A stretch of 64,000 bases of DNA from the NCBI GenBank assembly GCA_029263455.1, contig JAJCXM010000019.1, positions 186,001-250,000 of the forward strand, given 5' to 3'. This DNA is from Holophagae bacterium (GTDB lineage: Bacteria > Acidobacteriota > Holophagae > Acanthopleuribacterales > Acanthopleuribacteraceae). The notes beneath the pieces are model-generated. The model saw only the letters and a list, made by a program, of their open reading frames with translations. It was not told the origin of the DNA and ran no database searches. Positions 51,626-61,807 of this stretch are shown piece after piece. The translations under genes and the position numbers were made by a program. Each line of letters opens with the position of its first letter. Positions within the stretch are counted from its first letter, which is position 1.

Positions 51626-54040
51626 TTATTCGGCCGAGCTACCGTCTGACTTTAGGAATTTATCAAGCCAGACGTATTCTTCCCAAACCATATGTAAAAG
51701 CGATTCTCGAGCGCGATAGCCGTGACTCTCCATAGGTAACATGACGAGTCTAGCTTGGCCGCCTAGTCCCTTCATTGCATTGAACAATCGCTCACTCTGC
51801 ATGGGGAACGTGCCCGGGTTATTGTCGGCTTCGCCATGGATCAAAAGCAAAGGTTCATTGATTTTGTCGGCGTGGAAAAAAGGTGACATGCCACCATAGA
51901 CTTCAGGCGCTTCCCAGAACAATCGCTGTTCGGATTGAAAGCCAAAGGGAGTCAATGTGCGGTTATAGCTGCCACTGCGTGCGATGCCGGTTCGGAACAG
52001 GTCGCTATGTGCCATGAGATTCGCTGTCATGAACGCGCCGTACGAATGACCGCCGATGGCAACGCGCTCGCGGTCGGTTACGCCCTTGGCAACAAGTACA
52101 TCGATCGCCGCTTGTGCGTTAGCAACCAATTGCTTGATAAAACTATCATTGGGTTCCGTATCGTCCTCACCGACGATGGGCATACTTGGGTTGTCAAAAA
52201 CGGCATAGCCGGCCGCAAGAAACGGCATGGGACCCCACGGCGATAAACTCACAAATCGATGCGGCGAATCGGTGATTTGCCCTGCATCTGCCGCATTCTT
52301 GAATTCTTGAGGGTACGCCCACATTAGAGTCGGGAGCGGCCCTTGATCAGGCTGGTAACCAGGCGGCAAATAGAGCGTACCATTGAGTGCCACGCCATCG
52401 TCTCGTGTATATTGAACGAGTTCCTTGTGGATATTACGTAAACCGGGCGTGGGGTGAGGAAATGCTGTGAGCGCCTCAGGACGTCCACGTTTCAAGCCGC
52501 GCGTATAATAATTTGGCGGACCGTCTATGGTTTCAGAACGCGTAACGATGCGTTTCCCATCCAAGTCGGCCAATCCCAGAGCAAATTCAAAATTGGGTGA
52601 TTCACATTGCCACAAGCGCTTAGCGGTTAAGGTCTGCAAATTGTATTCGTCAACAAATGGATAGTCACCCTTTGGTGAGGCACCATCACCTGCCAACAAG
52701 AAGCTCTTGCCGTCGTTCAGCGTGTGAATGACAGGATGCTCGGCCGTGCCAGCCTTCATCGGAGCACCTGGATTTGAATAGCTATCTTGATAGGAACGCT
52801 GCCAAAGCTGTTGTGGCGTAACCCCTGGTGTGGTCAACCAGGTGGCCACTTGGCGAGACGCCCACCACCACTCATGAACCAAGGCCTGACCTTTATCGGT
52901 CCAATCGATGGCGTAAAACCGGTTCTTCAATTTGATCATCGATTTAGCCGGTTCGGAAAAAGGCGCCTCCCATAAGAACACCTGATCTCTGAACTCAGCC
53001 TCCGCCATGGCGTCGCCGTTGTCCATCGCCTCAACATAGGTGAGGCTCGCTGGCACATCTGGGCGCCACTCAAGTTCACGCATTCCCACGCGTACTGAAT
53101 TAAAGCCCTTGGGCATGTTTTCAGCTAGAGGTTGGTCAACCAGTAACTCAAAGGACCGGCCCGATATGTCCCAAATCTCTATGCGGTTCGGAAATCGCTC
53201 GTAAGGGACTAGATGAGAAAAGGGTTTGTGAATCATCTCTACTAACAGGTATTGGCCATCGGGAGAAGGCATGTGCCGATGGATCATAGCCCTAGGGCCT
53301 AACTTCTTGCTGTCGCCGCTAAGTGATACCAATAATAATGAAGCGTCTACGTAGTAGGAGAAGATGTCCTCATCTGCTGGGCTAGACAATAGGTCTTGAT
53401 AGGTACGCGCTGGCGATTTCACCCCGTCCGCCTGCCGAATAATAGGGCCAAGCGGTATTTTTTGGTCTGGAACCGATCCGCGATCGTCGGGCACTGATCT
53501 ACATACAAGGCCACTGGAATCAGGTAACCAGGTATAGGCAGAACCTAGTCCCATGACGCCATTTAATTTACCGGCCAAAATCAGTTTTGACACACCGGTC
53601 AAACTGTCCACTTTGTACAGGTCGATCTGGGTAGGTAACAACACGGAAACGGCAATCCATTTGGAGTCAGGCGACCACTTCGGATAGGCCATGACAGCCG
53701 TTTCAGGCAGGCCTATTACCTTGACGTGCAAGCGCTTTTTAAAATCACAAAACGACATCGAGCTATAACGTCGACGGATGCTAGAGGGCGCAGACGATTG
53801 CGGGTCAAAGCGCAGGCCAGCCAGCTTGAGTTCAGGCCTCGAAAGCTCTTCAACCGTGGCATGTTCCGCTAGATCGAGAAAAACAACCCGTGTCTTATCG
53901 GGCGATACCAATGCGTCTGGTGTTCGAGGTTGATCAACCAGAGCAGCCAGGTCAGGTGGCGGCTGCTGATACTGCGTTTCCTCTGCCATCAGCATCGTGG
54001 CAAGGCCAAAGCTAAACAAAACAACAACAAATCGACGCAT
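51626..54040 (-). CDS. Exported prolyl oligopeptidase-family (S9) serine peptidase
   Basis: 804 residues from ATG 54040, with AAGGGG 6 nt upstream; the frame to 54076 is less likely. A signal peptide (RRFVVVLFSFGLATMLMAEE) precedes a beta-propeller part and a C-terminal hydrolase domain. The catalytic triad is intact: Ser in IGGHSYGAFMTANLMAHS, Asp in LLIHGEADNNPGT, His in LPMESHGYRARE. The pattern GHSYGAFMTANLMAHSDLFRTGIARSGSYNRTLTPFGFQ is typical of the glutamyl-endopeptidase-like (GEP) branch of S9. It should cleave peptides in the periplasm or outside the cell. Confidence 0.93.
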   Translation of the reverse strand: MRRFVVVLFSFGLATMLMAEETQYQQPPPDLAALVDQPRTPDALVSPDKTRVVFLDLAEHATVEELSRPELKLAGLRFDPQSSAPSSIRRRYSSMSFCDFKKRLHVKVIGLPETAVMAYPKWSPDSKWIAVSVLLPTQIDLYKVDSLTGVSKLILAGKLNGVMGLGSAYTWLPDSSGLVCRSVPDDRGSVPDQKIPLGPIIRQADGVKSPARTYQDLLSSPADEDIFSYYVDASLLLVSLSGDSKKLGPRAMIHRHMPSPDGQYLLVEMIHKPFSHLVPYERFPNRIEIWDISGRSFELLVDQPLAENMPKGFNSVRVGMRELEWRPDVPASLTYVEAMDNGDAMAEAEFRDQVFLWEAPFSEPAKSMIKLKNRFYAIDWTDKGQALVHEWWWASRQVATWLTTPGVTPQQLWQRSYQDSYSNPGAPMKAGTAEHPVIHTLNDGKSFLLAGDGASPKGDYPFVDEYNLQTLTAKRLWQCESPNFEFALGLADLDGKRIVTRSETIDGPPNYYTRGLKRGRPEALTAFPHPTPGLRNIHKELVQYTRDDGVALNGTLYLPPGYQPDQGPLPTLMWAYPQEFKNAADAGQITDSPHRFVSLSPWGPMPFLAAGYAVFDNPSMPIVGEDDTEPNDSFIKQLVANAQAAIDVLVAKGVTDRERVAIGGHSYGAFMTANLMAHSDLFRTGIARSGSYNRTLTPFGFQSEQRLFWEAPEVYGGMSPFFHADKINEPLLLIHGEADNNPGTFPMQSERLFNAMKGLGGQARLVMLPMESHGYRARESLLHMVWEEYVWLDKFLKSDGSSAE

Positions 54041-54367
54041 GGTTGTACCCCTTCGCGATCTATGGACCGGACTCATATACGAACATGAATAATGCCTTCG
54101 CGTCTAGGCCGTATTTATGCGGGGGCATACCAAGCGCCCGACTAAACAGACATGACAATGGTGCTGCTTGCACAATGCTCGAGGACAATATTTCGCGACG
54201 CATGCAAAACCGTCTTTGGCTAACACCAACACCTGTATATCGCTGGAGTCAACGATACAGTTGCTTAATTTGACCATCACAAAAGGCTTTTGTTTTCAGA
54301 TGTTCGCGATGGTTGAAGCACGCTTTCGGGCGTTTACTTTTTTTACAAAAAAATGGCATGATGACAC
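54041..54367. other. Divergent promoter region
   Basis: 327 bp between the S9 peptidase and methyltransferase starts. A low-GC run (TTTACTTTTTTTACAAAAAAA) near 54333-54353 lies just before a CATGAT -10-like element at 54357-54362, 5 nt before ATG 54368. No gene or other structure seen. Confidence 0.5.
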
Positions 54368-55165
54368 ATGAGTTATCAACATGACGCCATGATGCGCGAC
54401 GAATCAATGGCGCGCTCGCTGCATTATCAAGCGGCCTGTATCTGGCCCCATGAAGCGCCGTATTTCGAACGCTTTGAACAACAAAACCTCCAATCTGTCC
54501 TTGACCTTGGCTGTGGTACAGGGTTGATAACCGAACGTCTAGCGCGCCAAATAGGGTTCAATAACGTCGTTGGCGTCGATATCATTGAGCAACGCATCCG
54601 TGAAGCCAAGCAGACCTGGCCCGATCAAGCCAACCTAAGATTTGAATGCGTCGAAAGTGACGTCTTGCCTTTTGATGATGGTTCATTCGACTTAGTTGTC
54701 AATCGGCACGTCCTTCAAGTGGTTCCAGAGCCCAAACGGATGATCGCCGATATGGCCCGCGTCTGCAGATCTGGCGGGATACTCTACTTCCTAGCCGAAG
54801 ACTACGGCATGCTGCATCAGACCGAGCTTGATCACGATGAGTTTTGGATTAAAAGCGCGAAGAATGCACGCCAGCATCACACCGATTTGTGTATTGGCAG
54901 ACGACTACCTCAGATCCTTCATCAAATGGGCTTCGAACAGATTGAGGTTAACTACATATCCATTGATACGCTCAATAGCGATCGACAAAACTTAATTGGG
55001 TTATTTGAAGCCTGGCGCGACGGTTACACTCACTTCCTCGCTAACATCAATCAAGTTCCTGTGGCCCGCGCTGCAGCTCATTTCAATGCTTTTATTGATA
55101 TCTGTCGTGCCCCAAACCGCTATTTAGTCTGGCATATCCCCGTTATTCAGGTTCGTATTCAATAA
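54368..55165 (+). CDS. SAM-dependent methyltransferase (Methyltransf_11-type)
   Basis: 265 residues. Motif I VLDLGCGTGLITERLARQI (residues about 44-62), the acidic loop NNVVGVDIIEQRI, LRFECVESDVLPFDDGSFDLVVNRHVLQVVPEPKRMIADMARVCRSGGILYFLAEDYG as motifs II-IV. This is a class I methyltransferase; the substrate is unknown. There is no Shine-Dalgarno before the ATG, so it may be another leaderless start. The hairpin at 55172-55213 is a probable terminator. Confidence 0.88.
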   Translation: MSYQHDAMMRDESMARSLHYQAACIWPHEAPYFERFEQQNLQSVLDLGCGTGLITERLARQIGFNNVVGVDIIEQRIREAKQTWPDQANLRFECVESDVLPFDDGSFDLVVNRHVLQVVPEPKRMIADMARVCRSGGILYFLAEDYGMLHQTELDHDEFWIKSAKNARQHHTDLCIGRRLPQILHQMGFEQIEVNYISIDTLNSDRQNLIGLFEAWRDGYTHFLANINQVPVARAAAHFNAFIDICRAPNRYLVWHIPVIQVRIQ

Positions 55166-55171
55166 GCTCTT

Positions 55172-55213
55172 GTGCAAAGAACAGCCATGAAGACACATGG
55201 TGTTTGCACTTTT
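55172..55213 (+). terminator. Nested hairpin terminator after the methyltransferase
   Basis: Outer stem GTGCAAA (55172-55178) / TTTGCAC (55203-55209), inner stem CCATG / CATGG, then TTTT. Confidence 0.55.
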
Positions 55214-55349
55214 GCGACAGGCTGCGTCTTTACAACCCATGAGATAGAGTTTTAGGCCAAATCGAAGCATGGCACTTCTTTTGCCAGCCTTGCCCTTGAT
55301 TCAACTAGTTCGTTCGCGTGAGAATGACACTTAACTCCCGGGAGGCATT

Positions 55350-58300
55350 ATGCGTCACTTATGGATACTTCTGTTCCTAAGTCCTACTCAACTTTTTTCT
55401 CAAGATTTATCCATACCTAAGGAGTTAGCTCCCTGGGCGGAATGGGTGCTGGAAGGTCATGAGTCGGCGCTGTGTCCCAGTCCATACAACGACTCCAGCA
55501 AACATGCCTGCGCCTGGGCCGGACCACTCGTCCTCAAGATCAGCGAATTTGGTGCCACGTTCAGTCAGAAATGGTGGATCAGCGCCGACAGTTTCATCCC
55601 ACTCCCTGGTAGTCAAGTCCATTGGCCACAGAACGTTAAGATCGATCGCAGGAAAACCGCCGTCACCTGGCAAAACGGATTCCCCAGTGTCCAATTAACG
55701 CCAGGAACCTATCAGGTTTCGGGCTCGATTTCTTGGAACAGCATACCGCCATATTTGAAACTCGCGCCCGTAAACGCTTGGATCGACTTGGCACGTGACG
55801 AAAAGGTGATCGCGACACCTAACCTCGACAGTGACCATCGTCTCTGGTTTGAAACCATAGAAAGCGCCCGTGAACAACAAGATGCCATTGGTTTACGCGT
55901 CTTCCGCAAGTACACAGATACCGTGCCAGCCGAATTATTGACACGCGTCGAAATTGATGTTTCCGGCAAACATCGGGAAGAAACACTTGGCCCCATTCAT
56001 CCAGATAATTTTACCACCGTTGAAATTGATAGCCGCTTGCCGACGTATCTTGATGAGGAAGGCCTACTTCATTTACAAGTTCGTCCGGGAAATTGGTCGG
56101 TTACGGTAAGGTCGATGTCGCGCGATCATATTGATCGTATCCAACTGAAAGACGCGACCCAATTATGGGTGGATGAAGAAGTCTGGTCCTTTGATTTCCG
56201 TCCGGAGATTAGGCAGCTTTCGCTTCCAGCCGCCACCACAATTGATCCCAGCCAAACGCTCATGCCCGTTGAGTGGAAGTCATTCCAATCCATTCTCTGT
56301 CATCCTTCCGATGTCATAGAGTTTCTGGAGCATGCGCGCGGATACGCTCAGCTGGAACCGGACCAAGTCACAATTGACCGCACCATTTGGTTAGATTTTG
56401 ACGGCCACGGCTACACCATTCAGGACCGGCTTAGCGGTGCATTACGACAAACCTGGCGTTTGGCCGTTCAAGCGCCGGTAATCCTAGGTCGCGTATCTCT
56501 TGACGGCGTAGATCAACTGATCACCACTGATCCTGAAGACAAAACGGGGTTTGAGGTAAGACAAGGCAATTTGAATGCTGTGTGTGATTCTCGCATTGAA
56601 AGCAAGTCGCGGAAACTTCCCGCTGTCGCCTGGAACACCGATGCGGTTGGACTCAACGCTCAACTCAACCTACCACCCGGCTGGTCGTTGATTCACGCCT
56701 TTGGCGTCGATCAGGCTCGCGGTTCGTGGATCGAGAAATGGACACTCTATGATCTATTTCTCGTTCTTGTGATCTCGTTTGCGGCAGGTCACCTATTTCG
56801 CAAGCGAATAGGTTTCTTGACCTGTTTCATGTTGGTTCTCACCTACCACGTCCCTGAGGCGCCACGATGGACGTGGGTCAGCATATTTGCCGCGATTGCA
56901 TTAGAACGAGCGCTGCCTGCAGGTTGGTTTAAGAGAATCGTTTCTTGGTGGAAACACTTGAGTTATGCGCTCTTGGTTCTCATCAGCTTCATATTTTGTA
57001 TCCAGCACATCAAGCAAGGCATTTATCCCCATTTAAGTTATTCGGGCGTGACCCAACCCGTGCAGTCGGCCTACCCCGCATCTCCTAGATACGAAATGGC
57101 GGAAGAGGAGAATTTCGACATCGTCTCGCAACAAAAAGATGGATATGCGGAGCCAAAACGTCTTTTTAGCAAAAAAGTGGCCATCGATCCCAATGCGCTT
57201 GTACAGACAGGACCGGGCATCCCAGCTTGGAGTTGGACCAGTGTGCAGCTGAGTTGGAACGGACCTGTATCAAACGAGGAAAACATTCGTTTAGCTCTGC
57301 TCTCGCCCTTGGCCCTTAAGTTCTTAGCATTTCTACGCTGTGGCTTGGTTCTGCTGATGGGCGCGTTGGTCATGCAAATACGCAGAAGCCAGTTGCGTGT
57401 CCCGACATCTGCAGCCGTCTTACTGCTGGCCTTTTTTCTCGGCAGCTCTAGTTCAGCCAGCGATGTGCCTCGACAAGATATTTTGGATGAACTACGGACA
57501 CGATTGCTAAAACCTGACCCCTGTTATCCAAATTGTGCCGATCTTCCTCGCTTCGAAATCAGCATCCAAGGTCAAACATTCACTTGGGATTTGAGCGTTC
57601 AGACCGTGAATCGAACGGCCATCCCCCTTCCCGGTCCACAGACCACCTGGCCAATACGTTCTATCAAAATCAATGGTGACAACCCCATCGGCTGTATCCG
57701 CCAAGACGGTAAGACATGGATCCTATTACCGGCAGGCGTGCACGAAATTAGAGTTGAGGGCATATTGACAGCGCAGGACAGCGCCGCCTTGACCTTTCCC
57801 TTGACTCCCCGATTGATTCAGGCCCGTTCCGACAGCTGGACGGCTGAGCTAGACGACAACGAAGAACACAGTCAAATCGTCTTCTCGCGGCAACAAACAC
57901 AACGTGCCAACGACCAGCAACGCCGATATGACCAACAAGTGTTTCCCTCTTATTGGTCAGTACGGCGTACGATTACCTTAGGTTTAGATTGGAGCGTTGA
58001 AACGCACGTCGTACGCCTATCCCAGGGTAACGCCGGATCGGTAGTCAATGTCCCCTTAATCGAAGGTGAAACCGTCACCACAGCTGGCATCAAAGTCAAA
58101 GACGGTTTTGTGCGCGTCAACTTGACCCCAGCAGATAGTTCTATCAAGTGGCGTAGCTCGTTAGAGCCGCGCGCTGCTATAGAGTTGCTCAGCCCAATCG
58201 AAGGCACAACCATAGACTTTTGGCACCTGGATGCCAGTCCCATTTGGCACGTCGAAAGTGAAGGCATTCCTGCCCTTCACTACATTGACAATCAGGGTTC

Positions 58301-59333
58301 GTGGCAACCGCAGTGGGCCCCATGGCCCGGCGAAACCCTGCGATTAGACATTACGCGACCGGCCACCTCAGAAGGTGTAACCACCACCATCGACGCGTCT
58401 GATCTCACCATCACACCCGGTCCTAGATCCACTAACTTCGCCTTATCCTTTTCGGTCAAGACCAGTCGCGGCGATCGATTAACAGTAGAAATGCCACCCT
58501 CCTCCGAGGCACCGGAATTGACGATCGACGGCACTAGCAAACCCTACACCTTGCAAGGCGAGACATTGGCAGTCCAACTGCCGCCCGGCGCGTCGCGGGT
58601 TGGCATTACATGGCGCGTTAATGAAGGCATTCGCACGCTGTATCGGGTGCCCGAAATCAAGCTAGGTAATCGCACGATCAACAATCGGACCGAAATCGAT
58701 ATGCCGAACCGTTGGACACTGATGACGTCAAGTGGTGATCTTGGTCCCGTTGTCTTGTTTTGGCCCTTCCTCATCGTCTTATCCTTTTTTGCCTGGCTAC
58801 TCGGCAAGATTGAGCTCACACCTCTGAAGGCCAGACATTGGTTCTTACTAGGAATTGGCATCTCTCAAATATCACCTTATGCGATTTTCTTCATATTCGC
58901 TTGGATCCTATTCATCGGAGCAAAAAAACACTATCGAGATCGCGCCAATAATGCGATCTACGATTTCGGTCAAATAGCGCTGGTGATCGTGACCTTCTTT
59001 GCCTTGACTCTACTGCTTGAAGCGGTGCGGAGAGGGCTTTTGGGGTCACCCAATATGCAGGTATCCGGCAATGGCTCCTACGCCTCGCATTTCCGCTGGT
59101 ACACCGAGCAATGCGAGCAAGTGTTGGCAACGCCTTGGGTATTTTCGGTTTCCATTTGGTTCTACAAAATCGCCATGTTGGCTTGGTCACTGTGGATGGC
59201 CAAGTCCTTAATTAACTGGCTCAAATGGGGCTGGTCACAATGGGTCGAAGGTGGCATGTGGAGAAAAGCAGCAAAGAAGCTGCCCTCAATAGAGCCATCA
59301 GAACCACAATTACAGCCGCCGCCGTTAAGCTGA
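55350..59333 (+). CDS. Large membrane protein with internal duplication, unknown function
   Basis: 1327 residues with a signal peptide (about 1-18). Two related extracytoplasmic halves occur: residues about 25-450 and 706-1110. Shared landmarks are a Cys pair (CPSPYNDSSKHAC / CYPNC), IPLPGSQVHWP / IPLPGPQTTWP (residues 83 and 757), then KI and a beta-rich LTPGTYQVSGSI / LPAGVHEIRVEGI. Between them lie hydrophobic segments (about 468-560 and 655-705). The C-terminus has more helices (about 1130-1230 and 1265-1300). No family is known to me. GGGAGG precedes the ATG. It may be a cell-envelope scaffold or sensor. The hairpin at 59376-59393 is a weak terminator. Confidence 0.75.
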   Translation: MRHLWILLFLSPTQLFSQDLSIPKELAPWAEWVLEGHESALCPSPYNDSSKHACAWAGPLVLKISEFGATFSQKWWISADSFIPLPGSQVHWPQNVKIDRRKTAVTWQNGFPSVQLTPGTYQVSGSISWNSIPPYLKLAPVNAWIDLARDEKVIATPNLDSDHRLWFETIESAREQQDAIGLRVFRKYTDTVPAELLTRVEIDVSGKHREETLGPIHPDNFTTVEIDSRLPTYLDEEGLLHLQVRPGNWSVTVRSMSRDHIDRIQLKDATQLWVDEEVWSFDFRPEIRQLSLPAATTIDPSQTLMPVEWKSFQSILCHPSDVIEFLEHARGYAQLEPDQVTIDRTIWLDFDGHGYTIQDRLSGALRQTWRLAVQAPVILGRVSLDGVDQLITTDPEDKTGFEVRQGNLNAVCDSRIESKSRKLPAVAWNTDAVGLNAQLNLPPGWSLIHAFGVDQARGSWIEKWTLYDLFLVLVISFAAGHLFRKRIGFLTCFMLVLTYHVPEAPRWTWVSIFAAIALERALPAGWFKRIVSWWKHLSYALLVLISFIFCIQHIKQGIYPHLSYSGVTQPVQSAYPASPRYEMAEEENFDIVSQQKDGYAEPKRLFSKKVAIDPNALVQTGPGIPAWSWTSVQLSWNGPVSNEENIRLALLSPLALKFLAFLRCGLVLLMGALVMQIRRSQLRVPTSAAVLLLAFFLGSSSSASDVPRQDILDELRTRLLKPDPCYPNCADLPRFEISIQGQTFTWDLSVQTVNRTAIPLPGPQTTWPIRSIKINGDNPIGCIRQDGKTWILLPAGVHEIRVEGILTAQDSAALTFPLTPRLIQARSDSWTAELDDNEEHSQIVFSRQQTQRANDQQRRYDQQVFPSYWSVRRTITLGLDWSVETHVVRLSQGNAGSVVNVPLIEGETVTTAGIKVKDGFVRVNLTPADSSIKWRSSLEPRAAIELLSPIEGTTIDFWHLDASPIWHVESEGIPALHYIDNQGSWQPQWAPWPGETLRLDITRPATSEGVTTTIDASDLTITPGPRSTNFALSFSVKTSRGDRLTVEMPPSSEAPELTIDGTSKPYTLQGETLAVQLPPGASRVGITWRVNEGIRTLYRVPEIKLGNRTINNRTEIDMPNRWTLMTSSGDLGPVVLFWPFLIVLSFFAWLLGKIELTPLKARHWFLLGIGISQISPYAIFFIFAWILFIGAKKHYRDRANNAIYDFGQIALVIVTFFALTLLLEAVRRGLLGSPNMQVSGNGSYASHFRWYTEQCEQVLATPWVFSVSIWFYKIAMLAWSLWMAKSLINWLKWGWSQWVEGGMWRKAAKKLPSIEPSEPQLQPPPLS

Positions 59334-59375
59334 ATTAGGCAGAAAGCGTTTGTGACCGTCAAAAAAGGCGAGCAC

Positions 59376-59393
59376 ATCCACCAAATGGTGGAT
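59376..59393 (+). terminator. Hairpin after the 1327-residue gene, weak terminator
   Basis: ATCCACC-AAAT-GGTGGAT, a perfect 7-bp stem, followed by ATAAAAATC rather than a T-run, so efficiency on this strand is uncertain. It could instead be a regulatory site for the DUF1579 gene. Confidence 0.4.
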
Positions 59394-59475
59394 ATAAAAA
59401 TCATCTCATCGTCTGTTTTGGTGACACGACAATGTCGCTATGGTTATTGACATAGAGTTGTCAAGGAGGACAGAC

Positions 59476-59964
59476 ATGCTAGTTTTTTTCATCGCCGTTT
59501 TCACCATGGCGCAAACACCTGATACAAGCACATTAGCAAACGAGTTGGACTTTATGGTTGGGACCTGGGAAGGCGAAGGATGGTTTACCCAGCAGGGTGC
59601 TGAACCCGTCCAAGTGACTGTCAAGGAAACAGTTGTAGCTAAGGCTGGCGGCACCGCTTTAGCCATAGACGGGCTGGGCAGTAATGCAGATGGCAAGGTT
59701 GTCCATGATGCTTTTGGTATCATTTGCCGCAACCCAGATGGAACGCTCAGGTTCTTGGCTTTTCGAGATGGTCATGTGGCAGATGGCCTTATGACTCGTG
59801 AAGCGGACGGTAGTATGGTGTGGGGCTTCAAACATCAAGCGGGAGAAGTTCAATATACAATTGAATTCAAAGAAGACGTTTGGCATGAATCAGGTAGATT
59901 CAGCCCAGACGGTGAAACGTGGTACCCATTCTTTGAGATGACCTTGAAACGGGTTTTGGATTGA
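59476..59964 (+). CDS. DUF1579-family exported protein
   Basis: 162 residues from ATG 59476, with AGGAGG 6 nt upstream; the longer frame from 59440 has no ribosome site. The N-terminus MLVFFIAVFTMA is a short signal sequence. DFMVGTWEGEGWFTQQGAEPVQVTVKETVVAKAGGTALAIDG and WHESGRFSPDGETWYPFFEMTLKRV match the DUF1579 fold (lipocalin-like beta-barrel) with no known ligand. It precedes a two-component pair by 12 bp and is probably co-transcribed. Confidence 0.8.
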   Translation: MLVFFIAVFTMAQTPDTSTLANELDFMVGTWEGEGWFTQQGAEPVQVTVKETVVAKAGGTALAIDGLGSNADGKVVHDAFGIICRNPDGTLRFLAFRDGHVADGLMTREADGSMVWGFKHQAGEVQYTIEFKEDVWHESGRFSPDGETWYPFFEMTLKRVLD

Positions 59965-59976
59965 TGGACGGCTTAA

Positions 59977-61137
59977 GTGGCGATTGAGCATTCAACACGA
60001 CACGCATGGCTGAGGCTGATGCCGGTCTGGTACGTGCTTGGCGCGGGCACTTTGCTAGCGACAACCATCCGCTGGCTATTTTATCTGCCCGAAGCTCGCA
60101 CTCGAGTGTTCATTTGCTCAATCGCTTTACTTTGGTTTTCATCTTTAATATCAGCACCGATTCGAGAAGGCGTCGAATCTCGCGGCTTGATTTCCGCATT
60201 ATGGCTCGCATGTGGAATGGCCATTACAACTTGGGCGATAACCATTCATCCGCTCCACTCAATATGGCTGTGTTTCATCTACCCTTTAATATTTGCTCAT
60301 TTGTCGTTCAAATGGGCAGCGGTCTTTTCAACACTAATGACCTTTGCCTGGATTCACGCAAGCTTTTCGACCAGCAGTCCTAGCTATTACCAAATATTAC
60401 TCATCGGCCTGATATCGAACCTGGCCGCAATAACACTTGGTGGCTTTATCCACGCCATTATTTCTCAAAGCAAACAACGTAATGAGCTAATTGAACAGTT
60501 GCTTGATGCCCAGACCAAACAAGCGGTCGCGAATAGAGAAGCCGGACGACTAGCCGAACGCCAGCGCATAGCACGCGAACTTCATGCGACTCTGGCACAA
60601 GATTTAGCCTCAGCCGCGCTCCTTTTAGAGGCCGACAAGGAAAAAAAGAGCCCGCATCATTCAGAAACCATCGGCCAGCTACTCAAAACCGGACATGAAA
60701 AGATTCGGCGCATCATCTGGAGCTTACGTCCTGATCTCAGCGCGCTCGCATTGGAAACATCCATCGAACGCTTAGTGCGCGACTTGAACTGGAAATACCC
60801 CAAACTGATCGATTTTCAAATTCATGGCGAACCCATAGCCACGACCGATGATCAACGGCGATTGATTGAACTCACTGCGCGAGAAGGTATTGCCAATGCT
60901 CTCAAACATGGGCATCCAAATAAGATCATCATCACGCTTTCCTACTTGAAAGATCATATCCACATAGATATTGGAGATAATGGAAAAGGAATCACAGTCT
61001 CAGACACTAAGCAAGACGGGTTTGGGATAACAGATTTACGGCATGAGACATCCCAGTTGGGTGGAAGACTCTGTCTCAATAACCGCGAGAATGGTGGAGC
61101 TACCTTAACGTTGGAATTACCTCTGGAAAAAACTTAA
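59977..61137 (+). CDS. NarL-type sensor histidine kinase (HisKA_3)
   Basis: 386 residues from GTG 59977. Several N-terminal membrane helices (about 10-170, six likely) have no large sensor loop, so sensing may be within the membrane. The phosphotransfer box is ERQRIARELHATLAQDLASAALLLEAD (His near 208), then a HATPase_c domain (LTAREGIANALKHGHPNKI, IDIGDNGKGI, GFGITDLRHETSQLGGRL). This is the HPK7/NarX-DesK group. Stop and start of the regulator overlap as TAATG. Confidence 0.9.
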   Translation: MAIEHSTRHAWLRLMPVWYVLGAGTLLATTIRWLFYLPEARTRVFICSIALLWFSSLISAPIREGVESRGLISALWLACGMAITTWAITIHPLHSIWLCFIYPLIFAHLSFKWAAVFSTLMTFAWIHASFSTSSPSYYQILLIGLISNLAAITLGGFIHAIISQSKQRNELIEQLLDAQTKQAVANREAGRLAERQRIARELHATLAQDLASAALLLEADKEKKSPHHSETIGQLLKTGHEKIRRIIWSLRPDLSALALETSIERLVRDLNWKYPKLIDFQIHGEPIATTDDQRRLIELTAREGIANALKHGHPNKIIITLSYLKDHIHIDIGDNGKGITVSDTKQDGFGITDLRHETSQLGGRLCLNNRENGGATLTLELPLEKT

Positions 61138-61757
61138 TGCAGCTAACGATTTTGCTGGTCGATGATCATCCTGCCTACCGTGCCGGACTACGTGCCATTC
61201 TAGAGTCTGAATTCACCATATTGGGTGAAGCTGCCGATGGCGACGCAGCTATTCGACTCATAGACGAATGTTGCCCAGACATCGTAATTCTCGATCTGGT
61301 TATGTCCGGCACTGACGGAATAGGCGTCATGAAACATGTCAGAAAGACAGACAAGAAGACGGCTTTCTTGGTCCTGACCTCATTTGAATCCGACTTCGAT
61401 CTGACAGAAGCCGTGGAAGCTGGCGCCAACGGTTATTTGCTCAAAGATGCCACCGCCGTTGAGATCAAAGATGCCTTGAAACGAATCGCACAAGGCGAAA
61501 AGGCGCTGGCACCTCGCGTTGCTTCTAAGTTGTGGTCGCAATGGGTTAGGCCTGGCGAAGAGAGATTAACCTCACGAGAATTAGAAGTCCTAAAGCAAGT
61601 GGCGGCTGGAAAAAGCAACAAGATCATTGCCAGTGATCTATTCATCAGCGAGTCCACCGTCAAAACGCACCTGCTCCACATTTTCGAAAAATTGGCGGTT
61701 AACGACCGTACATCTGCCGTTGTCAAAGGCGTCGAGCGTGGTGACATACGGTTCTAA
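61137..61757 (+). CDS. NarL/FixJ-type response regulator
   Basis: 206 residues. Receiver domain (TILLVDDHPAYRAGLRAILES, phospho-Asp in IVILDLVMSGTDG near residue 54, conserved Lys in GANGYLLKDAT) is followed by a LuxR-type HTH (LTSRELEVLKQVAAGKSNKIIASDLFISESTVKTHLLHIFEKL). It should act as a dimeric DNA-binding activator or repressor partnered by the upstream kinase. Its ATG overlaps the kinase stop. Confidence 0.95.
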   Translation: MQLTILLVDDHPAYRAGLRAILESEFTILGEAADGDAAIRLIDECCPDIVILDLVMSGTDGIGVMKHVRKTDKKTAFLVLTSFESDFDLTEAVEAGANGYLLKDATAVEIKDALKRIAQGEKALAPRVASKLWSQWVRPGEERLTSRELEVLKQVAAGKSNKIIASDLFISESTVKTHLLHIFEKLAVNDRTSAVVKGVERGDIRF

Positions 61758-61807
61758 GCACTTTAAAGATCCTCAAGCGGCCAGCATTTTAGCCTTTCTT
61801 TAACCCT

